Shown here: piece by piece, positions 25,941-36,800 of the stretch
Layout of the letters: each line of letters starts with the position of its first letter
Position numbering within the stretch: the first letter of the stretch is position 1
NCBI RefSeq assembly: GCF_022842045.1
Contig: NZ_JALHQI010000013.1
Span: 1-54,630 of the forward strand
Length of the DNA: 54,630 bases
Direction of reading: 5' to 3'
Source of the DNA: Arenimonas sp.
GTDB lineage: Bacteria; Pseudomonadota; Gammaproteobacteria; Xanthomonadales; Xanthomonadaceae
The notes under the pieces: generated by a model
What the model saw: the letters and a program-made list of their open reading frames with translations, nothing else
The model's database searches: none
What the model was told of the DNA's origin: nothing
Program-made: the position numbers and the translations under genes

Positions 25941-26157
25941 TTGGCAGACCTCCGTTGATGCGTCGCGCGGGCCGGCGAAGGGAAGCCCGACGGGATGCAT
26001 GTTCACCGGGCAGCGCCGACGGTTCTCGCGACGACATCACGCTTTCGCGAATCCGCGGCCAGGGTGCCAGGGAGTGGAAGCGACGAGGAATTCGGGAGAC
26101 ACTGCCCAGGTCAGAGCCGAGAGCACGCCCGCCCGTCTTGCAACGGAGGCACCGCTG

Positions 26158-28608
26158 ATGAGCCCCAACCACCGCCTGCTCGAATCCATCAACTGGTCTG
26201 GCACGCCGCTCGGCGATCGTTCCGAGTGGCCCGCGTCGATGCACCAGGTCATCGATGTGGCCATGCACTCGGGCTTCCCGGTTTGCACGATCTGGGGCGA
26301 AGACGGGATACAGATCTACAACGACGCCTACAACGACATTTTCGGCCACAAGCACCCGGGCGCCTTCGGGGCGCCGGTCCGGGAGAGCTGGACTGAAATC
26401 TGGCCCTTCCTGGAACCCGCGATCGAACAGATCCGCCGAACCCAGCAGCCGATGAACTTCAAGGATTTCCGGTTGCTTCTGGCCAAGCACGAGCAGCCCC
26501 GGGAGTATTACTTCGACTTCTCATACAGTGCGGTGCGCGCCGGCGATGGCTCGACCCTCGGGCTGATGTCGATCGCTTCGGAGACGACCCAGGCCCATCT
26601 GTATCGACGGCGCCAGGACAGCTGCAGCCTGCCAGCGGACGCGATGGATCGCCTCGGTATCGAGGGCGTGGCGAGCAGCCTGCGCGAGAGGCTTTCGGCG
26701 AACACGATGGACGCGCAGGCTGCCGTGCTGCTGCACGTAGACCCGGCCAGCGGTCGTCCGGACAGAATCGACTGGGCGCTGCACGCCACGCCCGAGCAGG
26801 CGCAAGGCCTCATGAAAACCGTGGCGCCCCTGGGCGCCACCGAGGTTCAGGCGCTCGATCTAGGCGGCCAGCCCTGGGCAGCGTCCGACTGGTCCGACCA
26901 GGCGGCTGCCGTGCCGCTATGCGAAGCCAACGGCCGGCCGCTGGCCGTGCTCGTGATCGTACCCAACGTGGCGGTCGAGGCCGATGGCCACCTTGGTTTC
27001 GCGCGCTCGCTGGGCGACCGGCTGCGCGGCATCATCACCCCGGCAAGGGCCCTGGATCGCGTCAAGCGACAGATGGCGGAGCAGGAGGACCTGTACCGCT
27101 TCCTGTTCGAGAACATCGCCGACCCCGCGATCTACGCCAAGACCGACGGCCACGTCGATTCCGAGGAAGTGGTGCTGGCGGCGAACCCGGCCGCCTGCCG
27201 CCTGCTGGGTTTCGACGACGGGAAACTGGTCGGGGTGCGCCGGGACGACCTGTTGGACCCGAGTGATCCGACGCTGCTCGACGCGCTGCAGGTTCGGGAA
27301 CGCGACGGCATCTTCTTCGGCGAGCTTTGCTTCCGGCGCAAGGACGGCACCAGCGTCCCGGTGGAAATCAGCTCCCGCCTGGTGCAGACCGAAACCGGCG
27401 AGCTCCGCTCGGTCAACCTGCTGCGCGATATCTCGTCGCGTCTCACCCTGGAAGCGGAACGTGCGCGACGCAGCCGCCACGAAACGATCGCAAGGCTGAC
27501 GGGCGGCTTCGCCCACGATTTCAACAACCTGCTGGCCGTCATCACCGGCAACCTGGACCTGGCCCGCGAATCACTGGCGCAAGAGTCCCCGATCCACCGG
27601 AAGCTCCAGACCGCCCAACTGTGCGCCGAACGCGGCGCCGCGCTGACCAGCCAGCTGCTGTCGTACGCCCGGCTGCAGCCGCTGCACCTTCGGCCCCTGG
27701 ACATGAACTCACAGCTGCAGGCCATCCGTGACCTGCTCACCGCCACGGCCGGCGGCCAGAACCAGGTGAGCTTCTCGACCCGGCCCGATCTCCCGGCCTG
27801 CCGCGGCGACGAGGCCCAGCTGACCACCGCCGTCATCAACCTAGTGGCCAATGCCCGCGATGCCATGCCCTCGGGCGGTCGCATCGAGCTGTCCACCGAC
27901 CTCGTCACGGTGTCCGGTCAAGACGCACTCCCGACCCGGGACGCGGCGCTCGCCCCGGGCCGGTATGTCCGTCTGACGGTGCGCGACCAGGGTCCCGGCA
28001 TCGATCCCGCGATCCGGGAGCGGATCTTCGAGCCCTACGTCTCGTCCAAGGATCCCGGCAAGCGCTCGGGCCTCGGGCTGGCCATGGTCCAGGGTCTGGC
28101 CCGTCAGTGCGGCGGCGATGTCCTGGCATCGGACGCCGAAGGCGGAGGCGCGCGATTCGACCTTCTGCTCCCGGCCCTGGCCGAAGCCGCGGCGGAGACG
28201 AGAGCCGGGCACGACGCAGCGGCCGCGTCGCCGTCGACACCGGCCAGGATATTGCTGGTGGAGGATCACGCCGACGTGCGGGACGTCCTGCGCGAAATGC
28301 TTGCCGGCGCCGGGCATGCCGTGCAGACCGCGGAATCCGGCCGCGCCGCCATCAAGCATCTGCACGCCGCCGGCGACTTCGACCTGTTGATTACCGACCT
28401 GGTCATGCCGGGCGGAGTTTCCGGGATGGTGCTGGCCGAGGAAGCCAAGCGCATCGACCCCGGCATCGGCGTGCTGGTGATCACCGGACACGACCCCTGG
28501 GGCGTGACGCGTGCGGGTGAGAAACCCGCCTTCGAGCTGCTGACCAAACCGATCACCCGCCACCGGCTGATCGAAGCCGTGGAGCGGGTGCGGAGCGCCG
28601 GGTCCTAG
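26158..28608 (+). CDS. Soluble PAS hybrid histidine kinase
   Basis: An 816-residue hybrid kinase with no membrane segment. It opens with a PAS-like domain (NWSGTPLGDRSEWP, IYNDAYNDIFGHKHP) of the kind found in bacteriophytochrome-related sensors, then a GAF-like region, a second PAS (ENIADPAIYAKTDGHV, ending in LLRDISSRLTLE), a HisKA box with H453 in GGFAHDFNNLL, an ATPase (NLVANARDAMPSGG, DQGPGIDP, RSGLGLAMVQGL) and a receiver with D747 in LLITDLVMPGG and a final TKP lysine. A GGAGG site precedes the ATG. It is divergent from the REC-EAL gene, an obvious candidate partner. It ends 25 bases before the convergent recD stop. Confidence 0.92.
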   Translation: MSPNHRLLESINWSGTPLGDRSEWPASMHQVIDVAMHSGFPVCTIWGEDGIQIYNDAYNDIFGHKHPGAFGAPVRESWTEIWPFLEPAIEQIRRTQQPMNFKDFRLLLAKHEQPREYYFDFSYSAVRAGDGSTLGLMSIASETTQAHLYRRRQDSCSLPADAMDRLGIEGVASSLRERLSANTMDAQAAVLLHVDPASGRPDRIDWALHATPEQAQGLMKTVAPLGATEVQALDLGGQPWAASDWSDQAAAVPLCEANGRPLAVLVIVPNVAVEADGHLGFARSLGDRLRGIITPARALDRVKRQMAEQEDLYRFLFENIADPAIYAKTDGHVDSEEVVLAANPAACRLLGFDDGKLVGVRRDDLLDPSDPTLLDALQVRERDGIFFGELCFRRKDGTSVPVEISSRLVQTETGELRSVNLLRDISSRLTLEAERARRSRHETIARLTGGFAHDFNNLLAVITGNLDLARESLAQESPIHRKLQTAQLCAERGAALTSQLLSYARLQPLHLRPLDMNSQLQAIRDLLTATAGGQNQVSFSTRPDLPACRGDEAQLTTAVINLVANARDAMPSGGRIELSTDLVTVSGQDALPTRDAALAPGRYVRLTVRDQGPGIDPAIRERIFEPYVSSKDPGKRSGLGLAMVQGLARQCGGDVLASDAEGGGARFDLLLPALAEAAAETRAGHDAAAASPSTPARILLVEDHADVRDVLREMLAGAGHAVQTAESGRAAIKHLHAAGDFDLLITDLVMPGGVSGMVLAEEAKRIDPGIGVLVITGHDPWGVTRAGEKPAFELLTKPITRHRLIEAVERVRSAGS

Positions 28609-28633
28609 CCGGCGCCGGACCACCGCCCGGCCA

Positions 28634-30352
28634 TCAGCGCGTTTGCCCAAGCCGGCGGGCCAGGCCGCTTGCCCGGCGCACGCCGCGCTGCAGCGCCGCC
28701 CCCAGGCTGGCCGCGGGACCCCAGACTTCAAGCGAGTGCCTGGCGCGCGAAAGCGCGGTGTAGAGCAGCTGCCGCGAAAGGATGCGATGCTCGGGATCCG
28801 GCGGCAGCAGCACCGCGACGTGGCCGTACTCGCTGCCCTGGCTCTTGTGGATGGTGAGGGCCCAGGCCGGCTCGTGCGCCGGCAGCGCCCCGGGGGCGAA
28901 GGCCCGGGCACCGGCCTCGTTCTCGAACCAGACCCGCAGCCCGCCCTCTTCGCCGCGCAGGCACAGGCCCAGGTCGCCGTTGAACAGGCCGGCGCCGTAA
29001 TGATTGCGGGTGACCATGACCACGCGCCCCGGATACCAGGGCTGGTCGGCGGGCACCTGCCAGCGCTGGCGCAGGTGCCGTTCGATCGCGGCGTTGAGCG
29101 CGTCGACGCCATAAGGGCCGTCGCGCAGCGCGCACAGCAGCTGGCGTGCGGCGAGCTGGCGCAGCGCCACGGCAGCCTCGTTCGGGTCGGACGCCTCCGG
29201 TGGCGGCCCCTGTCCGGCGAGATGCTCGGCCCAGCGTCGCGCCTCGCGGGCGACGGCAGCGGCGGTTTCGACCGTGCGCAGCGTGGCGCGATCGCCGGCG
29301 GCGTCCAGCGCCGCGGCCAGCGCCTCGCCGTCGCCGTCGCGAACGGCGGCGTTGACCGGCTGCAGCACGGCGTCCGCGCGGAAACCATGGCGCAGGCGCA
29401 CCAGGTCGGGCGCGGACTGCGCCTCCAACACGGCCACCAAGTCCATCAGCACGGAGCCGGCGCCGACCGGGCTGAGCTGGTCGGCATCGCCCACCAGCAC
29501 CAGCACCGCGTCTTCGCGCAAGGCGCGCAACAGAGCGCGCAGCTGCGAGAGGTCGAGCATGGAGGCTTCATCGATCACCACGATGCCGGCATCGACCGGC
29601 GTGTCTGGCCCGCGCCAATACGCGTTGATCGCGGGCGACCAGCCGAGCAGACGATGCACGGTGAGCGCTTCTGCCATCGGCAGCGCCTCGAGCGCCGGCC
29701 GCCAGTCGGGGGACAGGTGTCCGCGCAGCCGCTCGGATTCCTGGCGCAGCGACTGCACCAGCCGCTGCGCGGCCTTGCCGGTCGGCGCCGCCACCGCGAT
29801 GCCCGCGCCGGCGGCGCCATCGCGCTGCAGCCGCAGCAGCATGCGCAGCACGGTGGTGGTCTTGCCGGTGCCGGGGCCGCCGGTCAGCACTAAGAAACGG
29901 CGGCCGCCGACGGCGCTGACCGCGGCGCGCTGGGCGCCGTCGCGCGCCGGGTCGCCGCCGGGGAAGAGCGTCGCCAGCGCGTCATCCGGCAGTGGCTTGG
30001 GCGCACCGGCCGCGCGCCGCTGGCTCAGCGCGGCGGCCACCTCGCCTTCGTGCTGGAAGTTGCGCCACAGGTAGAAGCGGCCGTCGGCGTCGACCACGAA
30101 CGAGGCCGGCGCGCTGCCGTCGCCCACCAGGGGCTCGCGCCGCAGCGCATCGCAAACCTCCGGGTCCAGCGGCGCCAGCGCGGTGTCGCCCGCCAGCTCG
30201 GCGACCGCCGCCCGCCCCGCCAGCACCGCCAGTCGCTCGCTGCCGCCGTGGCCCAGCACCCAGCGTGCGATCGCGCGGGCCAGCGTGCGCTCACGCAGCG
30301 TGCCCTCGCTGCCGGCGTTCGGCGGTCGGGCGTCATAGCGTGGCGCGCTCAT
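28634..30352 (-). CDS. recD: Exodeoxyribonuclease V alpha subunit RecD
   Basis: The 5'-3' helicase subunit of RecBCD, 572 residues. Superfamily-1 motifs are in order: Walker A LTGGPGTGKTTT at about 156-167, Walker B VVIDEASMLD, LVGDADQLSPVGAGSVL, and the C-terminal LTIHKSQGSEYGHVAVLLP. The N-terminal RecB-contact region (ERTLARAIARWVL) is present. Its ATG overlaps the recB stop by ATGA, so it is the last gene of a tightly coupled recC-recB-recD operon. Confidence 0.97.
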   Translation of the reverse strand: MSAPRYDARPPNAGSEGTLRERTLARAIARWVLGHGGSERLAVLAGRAAVAELAGDTALAPLDPEVCDALRREPLVGDGSAPASFVVDADGRFYLWRNFQHEGEVAAALSQRRAAGAPKPLPDDALATLFPGGDPARDGAQRAAVSAVGGRRFLVLTGGPGTGKTTTVLRMLLRLQRDGAAGAGIAVAAPTGKAAQRLVQSLRQESERLRGHLSPDWRPALEALPMAEALTVHRLLGWSPAINAYWRGPDTPVDAGIVVIDEASMLDLSQLRALLRALREDAVLVLVGDADQLSPVGAGSVLMDLVAVLEAQSAPDLVRLRHGFRADAVLQPVNAAVRDGDGEALAAALDAAGDRATLRTVETAAAVAREARRWAEHLAGQGPPPEASDPNEAAVALRQLAARQLLCALRDGPYGVDALNAAIERHLRQRWQVPADQPWYPGRVVMVTRNHYGAGLFNGDLGLCLRGEEGGLRVWFENEAGARAFAPGALPAHEPAWALTIHKSQGSEYGHVAVLLPPDPEHRILSRQLLYTALSRARHSLEVWGPAASLGAALQRGVRRASGLARRLGQTR

Positions 30353-33300
30353 GCGCTTGCTCCGGTCTCTTCTTCGGCCAGCACGGCATCGACCGCCTCG
30401 ACCAGCGCGTCCGGGAACCGCGCCGCGAACACGCCCGCACCGGGGCCGAGGCCCGCCGCGCGCACGAACAGGTAGACATACTCGCCCAGGTGCCGGGACG
30501 GCGCGTAGTCGGCCAGCCGCTGGCGCAGCAGGCGATGCAGCGCCAGCGTGTACAGCAGCGCCTGCAGGCGGTAGTGGCTGTGGTCCATGGCCGCCCGCAG
30601 CGCGCTGCCGGTGTAGTCGGCGACCCGCTCGCCCAGCCAGTTGCCCTTGTAGTCGAGCACATGGAAGCGGCCGGCGTGTTCGAACACCAGGTCGATCTTG
30701 CCGGTCATCAGGCCGCGCAGGCGCTCGGCGGCCAGCGGCGGCACCAGGCCGGGATCGCCGTGCGCGGCACAGGCGGCGCGCAGGCGTGAGAGGCGGGCGG
30801 CGTCGAGCGGGAAATGGAAGGCCATCTCGGCCCGCTGCCGCGCCGGCGGCACCTGGCCCAGGCCAAGGCCCGGCAGCAGTTCGGCGGCCAGTGCGCCGTC
30901 CATGCGGCGGGCCAGCACCGGCACCAGCGCATCGAGCGGAACATCGCCGGGCCGCACGCCGTACTCGTCGAGCTGGCGCTGGAGCAGGCTCGCCTGCGCG
31001 GCCAGCGGCTGGTCCTGGCGGCGATGCTCGAAGGCCGCGTGCAGGGCGTTGCCGAAGGCCGCGCCGCGGACGCTGGCCAGCGCCAGCAGTTCAGGATGCG
31101 GAGCCTCGTCGCTGGCCCCGGCCTCCGGCGCCTGGGCCGCCAGCGACTCGTCGTCGGCAGGGGCCTCTTCGGTGGCCGCGGCGCGGTGGCCGCTGACCAG
31201 GGTCGAGAAGCTCAGGCGCTGGCGCAACGCGGTCGCGGGCGGCTCGCCGAGCGCCTTGCGGTCGGCGGTGGCCACCGGCGACGGCGGCAGCGACACGTAC
31301 TCGTCCGGCCAGCCGGCATCGTCCCAGCGCACCTGCGGCAGCGACGCGGCGCTGCCCTCGGCCATCACCCGCGCCACCATTGCGTCGAGCGGTGCACGAT
31401 CGGGATCGGCCTTGGGCTGGGGACTGTTGGACGCCGAGCGCTCCGGCACCAGGGCATAGACATGGCAGGCGTGGATGGCGCGGGTCAGCGCAACGTAGAG
31501 CGTTCGGAAACGCTCGTCCTGGCCTTCCCACCGCGCGACCTGCCTCGCGTCCGGGTCGAAGGCGGCGCGGCGTCCACCCGCCGGCAGCGGCACCAGGTAG
31601 GGCCGGTGCTGGGTACCGCCCTCCTGCGCCCACATCAGCGGCAGGAAGACCACGTTGAACTCCAGGCCCTTGCTGCGATGCAGGGTCATCAGCTGCACCC
31701 GGCGGGCGTCGGATTCCAGCCGCGGCTGGCGCTCGTCGGCGCTGTCGGCATCGCCCTCGTCGCGGCGCTGCTCGCCCAGCCAGGCCAGCAGTTCGCGCGG
31801 GCCGCCGCCGCGCTCGGCGCGCTGCTGCAGCAGTTCGCCCAGATGGCGCAGGTCGGTGAGTTCGCGCTCGCCGCCGGGCGCAGCCAGCAGGCGCGGTGCG
31901 GCTTCGTGGGCCAGCTGGCGGGTGAGTCCGAGCACGCCTTCGCGCTGCCAGCGCGCACGCAGCGCAGCCCGCCGGGCCGTGATCGCCGGCCACAAGGGCG
32001 AGTGCGCATCGAGCCCGGCCAGCCCGGCCAGGTCCGCGCCCCAAAGCCGCGTGAGCAGGGCCGCGCGCAGCGCCGGTTCGTCGTCGGTGTTGAGGACGGC
32101 GGCCAGCAGGATGTGCAGCTCGAAGGCCATGTCGCCGGCGAAGACACTGTCGCGGGCACCGCCGACGCAAGGCACGCCGCGCAGTTGGAGCTGGGCGCGC
32201 AGGCTGGCGATGTCGCGGTTGGTGGGCAGCAGCACGGCCAGGTCGCCTGGCTGCAGCGGGGCGTCGCCGATCCGGTGCTCGCCCGAGGCCAGCATGGCCG
32301 CGATCTGGTTGGCGCAGGCCGCCAGCGCCTCGCGGCGACGGCGTGGCTGGCCGTCCGGGGCACTGCCGCGATAGTGCAGCTGCAGCGGTCGCGCCAGGGG
32401 TACGCCCGCGATGGTGTAAGGGGTGTCGTCGCGGCGATCGCTGGCGTCCACGGCGCGGTAGCGCACGTCATCGCTGCCGGAGCGGCCCAGCGCTTCGCCG
32501 CCGGCGGCGTACCACTGGTTCACCGCCTGGACGTAGGCGCGCGAACTGCGGTGGTTGGTGCCCAGCTCGAGCAGGTGCTGGGCATCGCCGCGCGCGCGCC
32601 GGTAGGCGTGGATGTCGCCTCCGCGGAAACCGTAGATCGCCTGCTTCGGGTCGCCGATCATCACCAGGCGGCCGCGCTGCCGACCCTCGGCGTCGCGGTA
32701 GAGGCGGTCGAGGATGCCGTACTGCTGCGCGTCGGTGTCCTGGAACTCATCCACCAGCGCCACTGGCCAAGCGGCGAACAGCGTGTCGGCCAGCGCCGGA
32801 TTGGCGAGGATGGCGGCGTGCGCGCGCCGGATCATTTCATCGAAGGTGACCTGACCGCGCGCCGCCAGGCGCTCGTCACGCCAGCGCCGGGCCTGCTCGA
32901 GCTGCTGCCGCCAGAAGCGGTTGACAGGCTCGAATCGCGTCGACTCGATGCGCGGCCAGTGGCGGAACAGCGCGATCACCGCAGGATGCGAAAGGAAAGC
33001 CTCCTGGTGTTCCGGCCGGATTTGTTTTTCGATCGTGCGTTCCCGCACCAGGTCCAGATGGTCGTCCTTGGGCCAGCTACCCTCGCCGGCGAACAGCGCG
33101 GCCAGGCCGGTGAGCGCCGTGCGCAGCGCCGCGTTCGAGCGGGCGAACCACTCCCCCCTCGCCGCGACGTCCCGGAGCCCGGAGGCGAGGTCCTCGGGAA
33201 GATCGGCCAGCACCGCGGGCAGGTCCTGGCCCTCGGGATCGAGCTGCACGCCCGGCGCCATCAGCTGCCGGAGCTGTTTGCCGAAGGTGGACAGCGTGAG

Positions 33301-33876
33301 CGCCTCGAGGTCGAAGCCCGCGGGCACCTCGCCCCCGCCCTGGTGCAGCACGCGCCAGGCATCGCGCGCCAGTTCCTCGGACAGTGCCTGACCCGAGGTC
33401 GGTTCACCGACTTCGAAGCGGCTGCCGCTCTCGAACGGATGCTCGACCAGGATGCGCTGGCACAGGCCATGCAGCGTGCCCACCGGGGCGCGGTCGAAAT
33501 CGGCGAGCGCCAGGCGCAGGCGGCGGCGGTCTTCGACCCGCGTCGCCGGGTCCACCCAGCGCGCGAGCAGCCAGGTTTCGTTCTCGCCCGGCATCTCCGG
33601 TTCCTGCGGTTGGGCACCGGCCGTGCCGGCCAAGGCCAGCGCATCACGCAGCGCGTGACGCAGGCGTTCGCGCAGCTCCTGCGCGGCGGCATCGGTGAAG
33701 GTGGTCACCACGAGCTGCTCGACCTTGAACGGCTGCGCCGGCTCCAGCAACAGGCGCAGGTAGAGCACGGCGATGGTCCAGGTCTTGCCGGTGCCGGCGC
33801 TGGCTTCCACCAGCGACCGGCCGGGCGCGTCGAGCGGCAGCGCCGACCAGTGCGCGACGGGCGTCGGTGCGCTCAT
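30349..33876 (-). CDS. recB: Exodeoxyribonuclease V beta subunit RecB
   Basis: The 3'-5' helicase and nuclease subunit, 1175 residues. Walker A EASAGTGKTWTIA is at about residues 24-36; Walker B is VALVDEFQDTDAQQY, followed by GDPKQAIYGFRGGDIHAY and MTLHRSKGLEFNVVFLP. The C-terminal nuclease domain keeps FGNALHAAFEH, GKIDLVFEHAGRFHVLDYKGN (the D-Y-K catalytic core) and HYRLQALLYTLALHRLL. The start is set by the ATGA overlap with recC and avoids a 10-residue extension. The length is close to E. coli RecB, and nothing is missing. Confidence 0.97.
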   Translation of the reverse strand: MSAPTPVAHWSALPLDAPGRSLVEASAGTGKTWTIAVLYLRLLLEPAQPFKVEQLVVTTFTDAAAQELRERLRHALRDALALAGTAGAQPQEPEMPGENETWLLARWVDPATRVEDRRRLRLALADFDRAPVGTLHGLCQRILVEHPFESGSRFEVGEPTSGQALSEELARDAWRVLHQGGGEVPAGFDLEALTLSTFGKQLRQLMAPGVQLDPEGQDLPAVLADLPEDLASGLRDVAARGEWFARSNAALRTALTGLAALFAGEGSWPKDDHLDLVRERTIEKQIRPEHQEAFLSHPAVIALFRHWPRIESTRFEPVNRFWRQQLEQARRWRDERLAARGQVTFDEMIRRAHAAILANPALADTLFAAWPVALVDEFQDTDAQQYGILDRLYRDAEGRQRGRLVMIGDPKQAIYGFRGGDIHAYRRARGDAQHLLELGTNHRSSRAYVQAVNQWYAAGGEALGRSGSDDVRYRAVDASDRRDDTPYTIAGVPLARPLQLHYRGSAPDGQPRRRREALAACANQIAAMLASGEHRIGDAPLQPGDLAVLLPTNRDIASLRAQLQLRGVPCVGGARDSVFAGDMAFELHILLAAVLNTDDEPALRAALLTRLWGADLAGLAGLDAHSPLWPAITARRAALRARWQREGVLGLTRQLAHEAAPRLLAAPGGERELTDLRHLGELLQQRAERGGGPRELLAWLGEQRRDEGDADSADERQPRLESDARRVQLMTLHRSKGLEFNVVFLPLMWAQEGGTQHRPYLVPLPAGGRRAAFDPDARQVARWEGQDERFRTLYVALTRAIHACHVYALVPERSASNSPQPKADPDRAPLDAMVARVMAEGSAASLPQVRWDDAGWPDEYVSLPPSPVATADRKALGEPPATALRQRLSFSTLVSGHRAAATEEAPADDESLAAQAPEAGASDEAPHPELLALASVRGAAFGNALHAAFEHRRQDQPLAAQASLLQRQLDEYGVRPGDVPLDALVPVLARRMDGALAAELLPGLGLGQVPPARQRAEMAFHFPLDAARLSRLRAACAAHGDPGLVPPLAAERLRGLMTGKIDLVFEHAGRFHVLDYKGNWLGERVADYTGSALRAAMDHSHYRLQALLYTLALHRLLRQRLADYAPSRHLGEYVYLFVRAAGLGPGAGVFAARFPDALVEAVDAVLAEEETGASA

Positions 33877-36800
33877 GCCGCGCTCGCCTCGCCCAGCGTT
33901 ATGCACTGCACCAGCCTGTCTGCCTCGGCCTTGAGGCGCGAAAAATCGGGCGTGCCTTCCTCGAAGTCGAGGCCGCGACCGAGCAGGCGCGCGTAGCCCG
34001 GCGCGTAGCCGCGCTCGGCCTGCCAGGCACCCTCGGCGGCGTCGTCCTTCTGCCGGATGCCGATCGCCGCCGCGGCGCGCGGGAAATACCAGGCGGGATG
34101 GGTGGCGGGGCGAGCCCAGAGCTCGAGCAGTTCAAGGACGCGGGACTCGAGGTCCTCGAGGAAGAGTGCTTTGGCGGAGACGCTGGCCGCCAGGAAATCG
34201 CGCTCCCATTGAGCGATGCCGGCCTGCCACAGGCCATCGGGCCGGCTGCCGGCACGCGGCTTCGCCGGCGGCTTCTGCACCAACGCGCACAGGTTCACTG
34301 CGCGGTCGGCATTCTCCGGGGCCAGCCGCACCAGCGCCCAGGTCAGGAACAAGGGCAGGCGATCGCGCAGATCGAGATCGTTTTCCTTTTCGCGATTCGG
34401 GAATACCTCAAGCACGTACAGGGCATCGCCGCCGTCGTAGCCAATGCCCAGGTCACCGGTGACATGGAATCGGCCGAAGTCGCGGCGCATCGCCAGCGGC
34501 GTCGGCGCGGGCAAGCCGACCGCCAACAGTGCCGCCAGCTCGGGACGTTCGCGCGCGGTGGCATCCACCGCCACGGCGGCATCGAGCTCCTGCTGCCAGG
34601 CGGCGTCGCCCAGCGCGCCGGCGGCCAGCAGTCCGGCCAGGCGCATCGCTTCGGGCGCCGGCACGTCGCGCGGTGCCGAGGGGTCGGACAGGAAACGCAG
34701 GCACAGCGCCCGCGCCGGCGAGTCCAGGCGCTCCATGCGCGCCTCCAGCGGCTCGTCGGCGACCAGGCCCTCGTCGTCGAGGGCATCGAGCCGCGCGCCA
34801 AGGCGATCGGCCAGCTGCACGCGGGCCGGATCGCGGAAATAGCGGCGCAACCCGGCCAGCGCAACCTCGCAGTGCTCGGTGCCGGGCAGCGGGGAGACCG
34901 TTGACATCAGCGTCGCCGCACCGGGCTCGCCGCCAACCATTCCGGCGAACTCCGTGCGGAAGGAAAACAGGCGCGGATCACTGCCGTTGAAGTAGTCGGC
35001 GTGGAATGGCTGCAGCCGGTGGTCCACGCGCCAGGCCGGCGCCAGCCGGGCGGCACCTTCGCCGTCGCCGCAAGGCAGTGCAGCCATCAGCTCGGCCAGC
35101 GGCGCCGCCGGGTTGCGCACGCTGCCGCCGACTTCATCGAAACCGACGTAGCTCAGGTGCAGCATGTCGCGCGCCGACATCAGGGTTTCCAGGAACAGGT
35201 AACGGTCGTCGCTGCGCACGTCGCGGTCGCCGAGCCGGCGCAGGCCCGCGCGCCCGATCGGATCCAGGCCGGCATCGATGTCGTTGCGCGGGTACTCGCC
35301 TTCGTTCAGGCCCAGCACCGCGACCACACGGAACGGAATCGCGCGCTGCGGGACCATGCCGCAAACCGTGACGCCGCCGGCGAGGAAGCGCTGCCGCTCC
35401 GGCGTAGCCGCCAGGCGGTCCTCCAACCACTGCTTCACCACCGGGAAGGACAGCCGCGGGTCCAGGCCGAGCTCGCCCGGCTCGCTGGCCAGGGCACGCA
35501 GCAGGGCTCGCAGGGCGTCCATGCACTCCGCGCCCCGCGGGTCGTCGAGGTCGGGCAGGAACAGCGCATCCAGGCGCTCCTCCAGCCGCCGCGCCCACTC
35601 CGAGGCCGGCCGTTCGGTGCCGACGTCGGCGCGCAGTCCGGCCAGTTGCTGCAGCAGATGGTCGAGCGCCCCCAGCGCCGCGCTCGCGCCGCCGGCGACG
35701 CCGGGCACCGGCACCAGCGCGTCGCCGCCGGGCAGGCGCAGCACGTCGTCGTCGGCCTCGTTACCGTGGATGAAGCCTGCGACCAGTCGATCCATGGCCC
35801 AGGCTAGGGTGTGCGTTTCGGTCGCCGGTACGCCCATCGCGGCGCGAGTGTCGCCGTCGAGGCCCCAGGCGGCGCGCGCCCGCACCAGCCAGCGGGTCAG
35901 CGTGTCGAGGTCGGCCTCGTCCAGCCCCAGGCGACGCAGCACCGGCGGCTGGCCGAGGAAGTCGACCAGCTCGGGCGCGGTCAAGCGCGAGCTTGGCAGC
36001 GCCAGCAACTGGCGGAACGCTGCGAACAGCGGCTGCGTGCGCGCCATCGGCACGTCGGCCAGATGGTAGGGCAGCGGGCCCTCGGCGCGGCCGGCTTCGC
36101 CGAACACGGCCGGCAGCAGCGGCAGGTAGGCGCCGATATCCGGCGCCATCACCACGATGTCGGCCGGTTCGAGCGTGGCGTCGTCGGCGCGGGCGCGCAG
36201 CAGCGCATCGCGCAGCGCCTCGAGTTCGCGCAAGCGCGAGTGGCAGGCGTGCACGCGCAGCGAGGCGTCCTGCAGGCGCTCGGCGCGCGGCCGCGGGTCG
36301 AGCGCCATGTGCGCCGGCAGCAACTGGCGCAGGCTGTCCTGCGCCCGCGACAGCAGCACCCCGGGGCGATGCTCGGTCGGCTGCTCGTCGCGGAAGTGGC
36401 GGATGTCGAGCGACGCCTCCAGCTGCTGGATGCTCAGCATGAAGTGCTGGCCCAGCCGGCCCCAGGCCGCCAGCAGCGGGTGGCCCTGGTCGAGGAAGTA
36501 GGCGGTGGCGTCGTCGCCATGCGGATCGGCGGCCAGCTCGAGCAGGCGCGCACGCTCGCCGCGCAGGCCGGCCCAGTACTCGCGGCAGGGATCGGGCAGG
36601 TAGAACACCACTGGCCGATGCCCCGCCAGCGCCTGCAGCACCGCCAGCTCCGCCGGCGCCATGTGGCCCAGGCCGAACACGTGCAGCGGGTCTTGCGCAC
36701 CGACATCGGCGCCGCCCGCGCGCAACCTCGCGCCCAGCTCCATCAGGCGCTCGCCGCGATGCGGCTCCTGCAGCGCCTGCCTCAGCTGGCGCCAAAGCGC

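Noticed and set aside
30814..33996. A plus-strand open frame of over 1000 codons opposite recB
   Set aside because: It is antisense to recB with no recognisable domain and biased composition.
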